Below the pieces are notes generated by a model. That model had not been told where the DNA came from. It made no database searches and was given only the letters and a program-made list of their open reading frames with translations. A DNA stretch of 64,000 nucleotides from Thermoanaerobaculum sp. (GTDB lineage Bacteria; Acidobacteriota; Thermoanaerobaculia; Multivoradales; UBA5704): assembly GCA_021154885.1 (NCBI GenBank), contig JAJKHS010000136.1, positions 62,001 through 126,000 on the forward strand, given 5' to 3'. Shown here piece after piece: positions 44,156-52,013 of the stretch. Numbering within the stretch: the stretch's first letter is position 1; each line of letters starts with the position of its first letter. Both the position numbers and the translations under genes were made by a program.

Positions 44156-44184
44156 TTGACCTCTTAAATCCCGGGTGATAGCCT
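44156..44184 (+). promoter_or_regulatory. Possible promoter of the exported repeat protein
   Basis: TTGACC (44156-44161) is followed after exactly 17 bases by TAGCCT (44179-44184), about 120 bases before the ATG at 44303. The -35 is good and the -10 poor. The 187-base gap 44116-44302 holds nothing else that I recognise. Confidence 0.25.
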
Positions 44185-44302
44185 CGCTCCTGTTGTACCG
44201 GAGCATTGGCGCGGCTTCTTCGCGCCCCTTGGCTATCCAGTGTCCCCTGCCCCGCGGCATCGGTCTCGCGCGCCGGGGAGCGAACGCTGAAGGAGTTGGC
44301 AC

Positions 44303-47300
44303 ATGGCTACGCTTCCGTGGAGCCGCAGTTTCGGCGCCGTTCTGGCGCTGGTCCTTCCAGGCTTTTTCCTCCTCCCCGCCGCACCCGTGAGCGCCCAGCC
44401 CGCCACCGCGGGAGTGGCCTACCTGGCCGGCAGCCAGGCGGCGGACGGGAGCTGGCCGAGCTCCCAGGTGCGGCAGGTGCTCGCCACCACGGAAGCGCTG
44501 CGGGCGCTGCAGGTTCTGAGCGCCTCGCCGGCGAACCGCGCGACCGCCGTCTCCTTCCTTCAGGCGGCTCCTGTGGAGGACACGGACGACCGCGCCCGGC
44601 GGCTCGCCGTGCTGGCGGCCGAAGGGCAGAGCGTGACCGCCCTGCTCACCCAGCTCCGGAGCGACGTGGACTCAGGCGGGGGATGGGGATTGACTCCCAG
44701 CTTCGTGTCCGATCCCCTGGACTCCTCGCTCGCGCTCACGGCGGTGGCGCCGCAGCCGGCGGTCGGCAACGACGTCCTGCTGCCAGCGCTCTCCGCGTTG
44801 CTCGCGGCTCAGCGGTCCGACGGCGGCTGGGCGTGCGTCGACTCCACGGCGGCCGACAGCGAAATTTTCTGCACCGGCGAGGCCGTGCAGGCGCTCGCCG
44901 CCTACCGCAGTCGTTTCCTCCTGACCTCTCAGCTCGCCTCGGCCACCGCCTTCCTGCGCGGCAGGCTCAATGCGGACGGCAGCTTCGGCGCCGCGGGCTC
45001 CGGCGTGGTGATTCAGACGGCGGAGGCCTCCCTGGCCCTCGCGGCGGCTGGTGCCTTCGGCAGCGAGGTGGCGACGGTAAACGCGTTCCTCCAGGGGCGG
45101 CAGGGGCCGGACGGGAGCTGGGACGGAGATCCCTTCACTACGGCGCTGGCGCTGCGCGCGCTCAAGGCCGTCTCCGGGGTGCCGTACTGCGGGAACGGCC
45201 TGATCGATCAGCCGGGGGAGGCGTGCGACGGCGGGGTGCCGGCAAGCCTCACCTGCCAGTCGCTGGGCCTGGGACCGGGAACGCTGGCGTGCAGCGCCCA
45301 GTGCACCCTGGTCACCTCGGGCTGCACGGCGGCCCCGGTGTGCGGCGACAATCTCCGCAACCAGCCGTTCGAGGTCTGCGACGGCACCGACCTCGCCGCC
45401 CAGACCTGCAAGACGCAAGGCTTCGCGGGCGGCTCTCTCGTCTGCGCCGGCGACTGCCGGAGCTTCAACGTCAGCGGCTGCAACGCCGCTCCGGCGTGCG
45501 GCGACGGCGTGGTGAACCAGCCTTCGGAGGTCTGCGACCTCTCCGACCTGCGGGGGCAGAGCTGCCTGTCGCTGGGGCTCGGCGGCGGCATCCTCCGCTG
45601 CGCGCCGGACTGCAACTTCGACACCAGTCAGTGCAACGCGTCGACCCAGGTGATCTCCAACAAGGGGCGGGAGTTCTTCACCGGCTTCCTCTCCAACCCG
45701 CTCGGCGCGGTGACGGCCTCGGTGCAGTTGACCAGCGACGTGCCCACCTCGGTGACCGTCCAGTACCCCGTCAATACGCCGAGCTTCTCGCAGACCGTGG
45801 CGTTGACGCCGGGGCAGGTGACGATCGTCGACCTGCCGAGCTCGGTCGCCTCCAACTGGCCCGCCGGCCAGGTGCGCAACAACGCGGTGCGCCTGTCCGG
45901 TCCCAACGACTTCGTGGCCTATGTCGTCAACCGCGCCCAGTTCACCTCGGACGCGGGCATGGGCCTGCCGGTCGAGGCGCTCGGCACGTCCTACATTCTG
46001 ACCACTTATCAGGGCTCCGCCATCAACGGCGGGGACCGTCCCGAGTTCCTGGTCGTCGCCCCGTTCGACGGCACGACGGTGACGATCACGCCGACGGCGA
46101 GCCTGCAGATCCCGCCGCCGGGCCTCACCGCGCAGCCGGGCGTGCCGTTCACGATCCAGCTCAACCGGGGCCAGGGCTTCCGCGGCGAGGCCTCGTTCTT
46201 CAGCGTTGACTTCACGGGCACGCTGATCGAATCGAACCGCCCGGTGGCGGTGCTCAACGGCAACACCTGCGCCAACGTCCCCATCTTCGTCACCTTCTGC
46301 GATCACATTTTCGACGTCGCTCACCCGGTGGCGAGCTGGGGGACGTCGGCCGTGGTGGCGAACCTGCCGGGCCGGCCGGGAGGCTCGGTCTATCGCGTGG
46401 TGGCCTCGGCGGACGGCACCCAGGTCTCGCTCGACGGCGCCGTGCAGGCGACCCTCAACCGCGGCAAGTTCCTCGAGGTGGGTCCGATCGCCGGCAATCA
46501 CAGCTTCACGGCGGATCACCCCGTCTTCGTCACCCAGTTCATGACCGGCAGCTCGAGCCCCGGCGCCGTCCTGGGCGATCCATCGATGGTCAACATGATC
46601 CCGCCCGATCAGTACCTGAAGTCATACACCTTCTCGACCGTGGGCGGCTCGCAGTTCGCAAGCCATTACGTCACGGTGATCGCTCCCACGTCTTCGATCG
46701 GCGCGCTGACGCTCGACGGCACGCCGATCGCGGCGAGCCGGTTCTCGCCGGTTCCCAGCAGCACCTTCTCCGCCGCCGTGGTGCCGATCGCCCAAGGGGC
46801 GCACACCACCGCCTCGCCGCAGCCGCACGGCATCACGGTCGAGGGGGTCAACCAGGACGACTCCTACATCTATCCCGGCGGCGCGCAACTGGCGTTCATC
46901 AATCAGTTCTGCGGCGACGGCCGGGCCAACCGCGACGCCGAGCAGTGTGACGGCAACGATTTCCGTGGCAACACCTGCGGCTCGTTCGGCTTCTCCTCGG
47001 GCCTCCTGCAGTGCACCGCCGACTGCCGTATCGACACCACCCAGTGCGCGGGCTTCACCAGCGTCGATCAGGACGGCGACGGGTTCCCGGCGAACAAGGA
47101 TTGCAACGATCAGGATCCGCTGGTGAACCCCGGCATGCCGGAGATCCCCGGCAACGGCATCGACGACGATTGCAATCCGCTGACGCCGGACGTCATCCCG
47201 CAAGGCTCTGTGACCTGCCGGCTGACCACCGACCGGCTGAGCTATGACGCGACGCAGGTCGTGAGCTTCCAGGGAGAGGTCGACAACACCCACCCGTCGC

Positions 47301-48268
47301 TCACCATGGTCGGGCTGAACGCCGCGCTGGACGTCACCGGCGGCGCCAGCATCCAGGCCGGCACGCGCCAGCTCGCGCCGTTGCCGGCCGGGGGCCGCGC
47401 GCTGCAGAGCTTCACCCTCTCCGCCGCCGGCCATCCGCCGGGGAGCTACGTGGCGAACCTCACGGTGACCGCGGGGACGGGCGGGCAGCCGGTGACGCTG
47501 TGCTCGGCCGCTTTCACCATCGCGGATTCGGGCACCACGGGAGCGGGGCTCACCGGCACCCTGGCGCTCACTCCGAGCCGGGTCAACGCCGGCGAGCCGA
47601 GCAATGCCACCTACACCGTCCACAACGGAGGCAACGCGGCGCTCGCCGGCCTCGCCCTCCGCGTGCTGCTGCTCGATCCGCAATCCGGCGCCATCGTGGG
47701 CGAGATCGACGACACGGCAAGCTTGAGCGTGGGCGGCGGCTTCAGCAACACCCGGCCGTTCTCGACGGTGGGCCTGGCGATCAACAAGGTTTATCTGGCG
47801 GTGCTGCTGGCGAGGCCGAGCGGCGCGGCCGCCGAGCAGACCCTGGCCAACGCCTCGCTGACGGTGGTCAACTCGCCGCCCGACTGCTCGCACGCCGCGG
47901 CCAGCCCGGGCAGCCTGTGGCCGCCCAATCACAAGCTCAACGCGGTGCGGATCGCCGGCGTCACCGATCCGGAGAACGATCCGATCACCATCACCGTGAC
48001 CGGCGTGCTCCAGGACGAGCCGACGAACGCGCTCGGCTCCGGCGACACCTGCCCGGACGCCACCGGCGTCGGAACGTCCCAGGCGAGCGTCCGGGCGGAG
48101 CGTGCGGGGCCGCAGGATGGCCGCGTCTACCACGTCTTCTTCAAGGCCGGCGACGGGCGGGGCGGAGTGTGCGAAGGGCAGGTGCAGGTCTGCGTGCCTC
48201 ACGACAACGGGCACGGCGGGACCTGTGGCGATCAGGGCGCGCTGTTCGACTCCACCGTGTGCCATTAG
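44303..48268 (+). CDS. Large exported multidomain protein: terpene-cyclase-like toroid, Cys-rich repeats, IgGFc-binding-like, MopE metal motif
   Basis: The protein has 1321 residues with a signal peptide (FGAVLALVLPGFFLLPAAPVSAQ). Residues 35-290 hold prenyltransferase/squalene-cyclase-type repeats (LAGSQAADGSW, LAAQRSDGGWACVD, LQGRQGPDGSWDGDP). Residues 295-450 hold three Cys-rich repeats of CGNGLIDQPGEACDG type (myxobacterial DUF4215-like), with a fourth near 870. Residues 455-860 resemble IgGFc-binding N-terminal domains (VSNKGREFFTGFLSNP-type start, FVAYVVNRAQFTSDAG). Near 915 lies the MopE-type metal motif DQDGDGFPANKDCNDQDP followed by NGIDDDC. The C terminus has two Ig-like domains and SLWPPNHKLNAVRI. 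It is an adhesin-like surface protein; the next gene is 70 bases away. Confidence 0.85.
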   Translation: MATLPWSRSFGAVLALVLPGFFLLPAAPVSAQPATAGVAYLAGSQAADGSWPSSQVRQVLATTEALRALQVLSASPANRATAVSFLQAAPVEDTDDRARRLAVLAAEGQSVTALLTQLRSDVDSGGGWGLTPSFVSDPLDSSLALTAVAPQPAVGNDVLLPALSALLAAQRSDGGWACVDSTAADSEIFCTGEAVQALAAYRSRFLLTSQLASATAFLRGRLNADGSFGAAGSGVVIQTAEASLALAAAGAFGSEVATVNAFLQGRQGPDGSWDGDPFTTALALRALKAVSGVPYCGNGLIDQPGEACDGGVPASLTCQSLGLGPGTLACSAQCTLVTSGCTAAPVCGDNLRNQPFEVCDGTDLAAQTCKTQGFAGGSLVCAGDCRSFNVSGCNAAPACGDGVVNQPSEVCDLSDLRGQSCLSLGLGGGILRCAPDCNFDTSQCNASTQVISNKGREFFTGFLSNPLGAVTASVQLTSDVPTSVTVQYPVNTPSFSQTVALTPGQVTIVDLPSSVASNWPAGQVRNNAVRLSGPNDFVAYVVNRAQFTSDAGMGLPVEALGTSYILTTYQGSAINGGDRPEFLVVAPFDGTTVTITPTASLQIPPPGLTAQPGVPFTIQLNRGQGFRGEASFFSVDFTGTLIESNRPVAVLNGNTCANVPIFVTFCDHIFDVAHPVASWGTSAVVANLPGRPGGSVYRVVASADGTQVSLDGAVQATLNRGKFLEVGPIAGNHSFTADHPVFVTQFMTGSSSPGAVLGDPSMVNMIPPDQYLKSYTFSTVGGSQFASHYVTVIAPTSSIGALTLDGTPIAASRFSPVPSSTFSAAVVPIAQGAHTTASPQPHGITVEGVNQDDSYIYPGGAQLAFINQFCGDGRANRDAEQCDGNDFRGNTCGSFGFSSGLLQCTADCRIDTTQCAGFTSVDQDGDGFPANKDCNDQDPLVNPGMPEIPGNGIDDDCNPLTPDVIPQGSVTCRLTTDRLSYDATQVVSFQGEVDNTHPSLTMVGLNAALDVTGGASIQAGTRQLAPLPAGGRALQSFTLSAAGHPPGSYVANLTVTAGTGGQPVTLCSAAFTIADSGTTGAGLTGTLALTPSRVNAGEPSNATYTVHNGGNAALAGLALRVLLLDPQSGAIVGEIDDTASLSVGGGFSNTRPFSTVGLAINKVYLAVLLARPSGAAAEQTLANASLTVVNSPPDCSHAAASPGSLWPPNHKLNAVRIAGVTDPENDPITITVTGVLQDEPTNALGSGDTCPDATGVGTSQASVRAERAGPQDGRVYHVFFKAGDGRGGVCEGQVQVCVPHDNGHGGTCGDQGALFDSTVCH

Positions 48269-48338
48269 ACGAGAGGAATGGAGAGAGCGGAGCCCCGAGT
48301 CATGGACAATACGGAAGGTAACCTAGTGGGGTAGCTTT

Positions 48339-51323
48339 ATGTACTCGTTCTGGAAACGCTACTTACGGCCGCTCACACCCGCCGTCCTGCTCGTCTTCAC
48401 CTGGTACGGTTCCGAGCCCTGGAACTACGCTCAGGCGGCTCAGATCTCATCGGTGCCGAAGCCCCAGGCGGCCCCTGGTGCACCCGGGGCGGCTTCCGGG
48501 GAGGGTTTGGAGATCGCGGTCGACGATGTCGATCGCGCCCTCGGCGAGCTGAGCCGGCAGATCTCCCGGGGAGAGGCTCCGGCGTCCTCCCTGAACCGTC
48601 TGGCGGAGCTTCACCGCCAGCTCGACGCTGCGGCCACGCGAGCTCGCGAGGAGCTGAGAACTCAGGCGACAAAGCTTGCTGCGGCCGGCCTGCCGGACGA
48701 AGTCCTCGGTCGCCATCGCCAGGCGGCGACGAGCTACGATCTCCAGGTCCGCAAGCTGAGGCAAGATCTGGAGCGGGTGGAAGCTCTCGGGCGAGCGCTT
48801 CGCCGGGCGCCGCTTCCAGAGTCCAAGAGGCGGAGCGAGACGACCCAGCTTCAACGGGCGATTGGAAAGATTCAGACTCGCCTGCGGGAACAGGCCGCTC
48901 CGCGGAGCCACACCCCTCTCGACCCCAAGGCCCTGCCGCATCGCGCGGTCAAGACCAGGGAGCGCAAGCCGCGGCTCAAGAAAGAGCAGTTTAACGAATT
49001 GCTCAGGCGCCGGGCGCCGGTCCTCAAGACCACGAAAGCCCTGCCGACGGCGGACGACCTCGCCCCCAACGAGGACGTTCAGATCACCCCTGCGATCACC
49101 GCCCTCGCCGTCAGTCTGGGCAAGGACCCGCTACGAATCTACCGCTGGGTGCACGACAACGTCGAGTTCATTCCCTCCTATGGGTCCACCCAGGGCTCGC
49201 AGATGACCCTGAAGGCCAAGCAGGGGAACGCGTTCGACATCGCCACGCTACTGATCGCCCTGCTTCGGGCTGCCAACGTTCCGGCTCGCTACGCCCTCGG
49301 CACGGTGCAGGTCCCGACGGCCAAGGTGCTGAGCTGGTTGGGCGGCGTCGAGTCGGCACAGGTGGCCCAGCAGCTCCTGGGCCAGGGCGGCATCCCCAAT
49401 GTCGGGCTGCTCCAGGGGAGCGAGATCACGAGCATCCGCCTGGAGCACGTATGGGTGCAGGCCTGGGTCGATTACGTGCCCAGCCGGGGAGCCCGCAACC
49501 AGCAGGGAGATACCTGGGTGCCCCTCGACGCGAGCTTCAAGCTCCATCAGCTCAGCCCGTCCGCGGGGTTGTTCACCGCCCAGCCTTTCGACCTCGGGGG
49601 GCTGCGGACGCAACTGCTCGCGCAGGCCCAGGTCGATCCCTCGCTGGCGCGGATCTCCAACATCAGCGAGGACCAGATCCTCAACGCCATGAACAATTAT
49701 GCCGAGTCGGCGGGAACCTACTTCAAGGCTCACGGGGTCGAGCCCTCGCGGGACGCACTGCTGGGTGGGCGGACGATCGTTCTGGAGACCGCCAGCGTGC
49801 TTCCGGCCAGCCTTCCCTACGGGGTCGTCGCCATGGGCGATCCGGTCTCGACGCTACCCGATCGCTTGCGGCTCGGCGTCACGCTGAACGGATTCTCCTC
49901 GGTCCTGGACCGGGCGCTGGGGAGCCCCTCCTACACCTACAGCATCAGCCTGCCGGCGCTCAACAGCAAGCGCCTAGGCATCACCTTCGAGCCCGCCTCC
50001 CCAGCCGATGCCCAGGTCCTGCAGAACGCCATCGACAGCGGCGCCGGCTCCCTGCCGGTGTACCTGGTCAACGTCCGTCCGGCCGTCACCCTGGATGGCG
50101 CGACCGTGGCCAGCGGACCCAGTGTGGGGATGGGTAGCAGCCAATTCATCGACGTCCTGCTCAAGGACGTCGACGAGACCGCCACCGTTTCGTATCAGCA
50201 GGTAGCTGGCGACGAGATCGTCTTCGGCCTCACGGCCAACGGCGTCGCTCCTGACGTCGTTCAGGCCCGCTTCAACGACGTACCGCCCAACACCGCCGCC
50301 GAGAACCTCCACCAGGCGGCGTTGCATTACTGGATGGAGTCGGACTTCTTTGACCAGTTGACGGCTCAAGGCCTGGGCGTTCACGCCCTGCGCCGTTTCT
50401 CGGTCGGTCTCTTCGCTTCTCCCTTGACGGTGAGCTACTTCTTCGGCGCGCCGCGCAGCGGCTTTTACGCCAGCCGCATCATGGACGTCAAACGCTCGTT
50501 CGTCGGAGTTGCGGGGCAGGATCCCGCCCGGGTCCTCTCCTTCGTCAAGCAGTCCGGCATGGCAGGGTCCTTCCTGGAAGGCCTCGTCTTCGACCAACTG
50601 TTCAGCCAGGATGCCGTCAGCCGTGGTTTCTCGGCCATGGAGCTGATCGGCGATGCGAACCGCCGCGGCGTCCCCATCTACTTCATCACCGCCGCGAACT
50701 CAGCCGCCGTGCTGCCTCTGCTGGGGGTGAGCGCGGTGGTCAAGAGCGACATCGAAAACGCCGTGGGCACGGGCAAGACCGTTCTGATCCCGGAGCGGGA
50801 AATCAACCGCGGATCGTGGCACGGGGTGGGTTACATCGTGCAGGACGAGGAAACCGGGGCCGGCGCCTATCTGATCTCGGGCGGTATCAATGGGGGCAGT
50901 TGGCTCGACTGCCACCCGGAGCTTCGGCCCCTGGTCGAGTTCCTCCTGTTCGTCCTCCTGGCCGCCATCCTGATCCTGATCATTCTCGCGATCATCGAGA
51001 GCCTCGGCACTCTGGGGCCCGTCCTGGAGCCTGCGCTGGCGGCAATCGTGGCGTTGATGGCGATCCTGCTCGGAACCTCACCCGCCTATGCGGCAGGCGG
51101 CGGGTTCAGAAAAGGCGGGCAGGCCGATCCATGCAACTGTCCGCCGTTGCCACCGACGCCGCCCTGCGACTATCACACGGACCACGACCACTTCCCGTGC
51201 ATTCTGCCGGTGACCCACTGGCACTACTTCACGGTCAATCAGGGCCCGGCTCCCGAGTGTAATATCAACGTCAACCGGTACTTCGGTGCCTGTGGACCGC
51301 CCCCGGTCCCCTGCCCGCCCTGA
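48339..51323 (+). CDS. Large exported transglutaminase-like protein with Cys/His-rich C-terminal tip
   Basis: The protein has 994 residues. An N-terminal hydrophobic segment (YLRPLTPAVLLVFTWYG) is followed by a coiled-coil region (70-210). A transglutaminase-like domain spans about 245-410: DPLRIYRWVHDNVEFIPSYG, GNAFDIATLLIALLRAANVP, LEHVWVQAWVDYV (His370) and WVPLDASFK (Asp397). The expected nucleophile Cys is Ala298, so this domain may be inactive. A middle region of unknown fold follows, then two close hydrophobic helices (about 867-925). The ending has CNCPPLPPTPPCDYHTDHDH, HWHYFTVNQGPAPECNINVN and RYFGACG. The tip resembles variable C-terminal ends of polymorphic toxins (inference). FKBP-like gene follows after 12 bases. 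Confidence 0.75.
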   Translation: MYSFWKRYLRPLTPAVLLVFTWYGSEPWNYAQAAQISSVPKPQAAPGAPGAASGEGLEIAVDDVDRALGELSRQISRGEAPASSLNRLAELHRQLDAAATRAREELRTQATKLAAAGLPDEVLGRHRQAATSYDLQVRKLRQDLERVEALGRALRRAPLPESKRRSETTQLQRAIGKIQTRLREQAAPRSHTPLDPKALPHRAVKTRERKPRLKKEQFNELLRRRAPVLKTTKALPTADDLAPNEDVQITPAITALAVSLGKDPLRIYRWVHDNVEFIPSYGSTQGSQMTLKAKQGNAFDIATLLIALLRAANVPARYALGTVQVPTAKVLSWLGGVESAQVAQQLLGQGGIPNVGLLQGSEITSIRLEHVWVQAWVDYVPSRGARNQQGDTWVPLDASFKLHQLSPSAGLFTAQPFDLGGLRTQLLAQAQVDPSLARISNISEDQILNAMNNYAESAGTYFKAHGVEPSRDALLGGRTIVLETASVLPASLPYGVVAMGDPVSTLPDRLRLGVTLNGFSSVLDRALGSPSYTYSISLPALNSKRLGITFEPASPADAQVLQNAIDSGAGSLPVYLVNVRPAVTLDGATVASGPSVGMGSSQFIDVLLKDVDETATVSYQQVAGDEIVFGLTANGVAPDVVQARFNDVPPNTAAENLHQAALHYWMESDFFDQLTAQGLGVHALRRFSVGLFASPLTVSYFFGAPRSGFYASRIMDVKRSFVGVAGQDPARVLSFVKQSGMAGSFLEGLVFDQLFSQDAVSRGFSAMELIGDANRRGVPIYFITAANSAAVLPLLGVSAVVKSDIENAVGTGKTVLIPEREINRGSWHGVGYIVQDEETGAGAYLISGGINGGSWLDCHPELRPLVEFLLFVLLAAILILIILAIIESLGTLGPVLEPALAAIVALMAILLGTSPAYAAGGGFRKGGQADPCNCPPLPPTPPCDYHTDHDHFPCILPVTHWHYFTVNQGPAPECNINVNRYFGACGPPPVPCPP

Positions 51324-51335
51324 GGGCCGAGGCGT

Positions 51336-51833
51336 ATGGAGCGTGGCCTGAAGCTTCTGAACGAGGTTGACGGTACTGGAAGACCCGCAGGGAAGGGTGA
51401 TCGCGTAACCTACAACCTGCGGATCTTCCTGAATCGGGGCGACGAGGTTCCGCTCGACGAGGCCCAAGCTGAAGAGGTTCCGGCCGCCAGGCTCAGAAAG
51501 GAGGGCGGCCGGCCGGTCGTCGACCGCACCATCACCCTCGGCAAACGTCAGGTCATGGCCGCCGTCGAGCATTCGTTGACCGGCATGCGGGAGGGAGGCT
51601 ACCGTAAGGTAAGAGCGAGTCCCCACCTGGCGTATGGAAAGCAGGGGATTCCAGGCCTGATCCCCGAGAACGCCGTCCTTATCCTGGAGATCTGGTTGCG
51701 GGCTCTGGCGGACGACGATCATGCCTTCCGCGACGCTCATATGGCGCGCGAAAGCGAAGGGGAGCCTTGCGAGTCTCTGGAGGAGGTCCGGCAAAAGCTG
51801 AAGGCGCAGGGAAAGCTTGCTGAGAGTGAGTAG
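51336..51833 (+). CDS. FKBP-like peptidyl-prolyl isomerase-domain protein
   Basis: The protein has 165 residues. The middle carries an FKBP-type core: GKGDRVTYNLRIFLNRGDEV, then VMAAVEHSLTGMREGGYRKV, HLAYGKQGIPGLIPENAVL and ILEIWLRAL. These correspond to the conserved Y..L.dG, ...M..G..r.i..P..aYG, and IP.n..L.f...l segments. There is no signal peptide. A charged C-terminal helix (ARESEGEPCESLEEVRQKLK) extends beyond the domain. It starts 12 bases after the large transglutaminase-like gene and is probably cotranscribed, either as a folding helper or as an immunity-type partner; I cannot tell which. Confidence 0.8.
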   Translation: MERGLKLLNEVDGTGRPAGKGDRVTYNLRIFLNRGDEVPLDEAQAEEVPAARLRKEGGRPVVDRTITLGKRQVMAAVEHSLTGMREGGYRKVRASPHLAYGKQGIPGLIPENAVLILEIWLRALADDDHAFRDAHMARESEGEPCESLEEVRQKLKAQGKLAESE

Positions 51834-51864
51834 CTACGCCATGACCTTCACCCGCTCTGCGAGG

Positions 51865-51979
51865 AAGGACCAAGGACATCAAGGACTACAAGGACAGCAG
51901 GGACAATAAAATGCCAGATTTGCACCGTCCTTCGTGTCTTTGGGGTCCTTGTTGTCCCTGATGTCCTTTACGTCCTTGC
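51865..51979. repeat. Palindromic element of 9-bp AAGGACATC-like units, copy B
   Basis: Left half: AAGGAC, CAAGGACATC, AAGGACTAC, AAGGACAGC, AGGGACAAT. Right half: inverted units GTCCTTCGT, GTCTTTGGG, GTCCTTGTT, GTCCCTGAT, GTCCTTTAC, GTCCTTGC. It matches the reverse complement of copy A (36017-36127) through most of its length, lacking one 9-base unit. Copies A and B are also both followed by TTTCTGCCGCGC. It lies in the 180-base gap between the FKBP-like gene and the stop of the STAND-TPR gene; no other feature is seen there. Confidence 0.75.
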
Positions 51980-52013
51980 TTCTTGTTTCTGCCGCGCAAG
52001 CTCCAAGGCCCCT

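Noticed and set aside
44672-46519. 615-codon minus-strand frame inside the exported repeat protein
   Set aside because: It is the shadow of Cys-rich and IgGFc-like domains; composition is dominated by Arg/Ala/Val/Gly with no motif.
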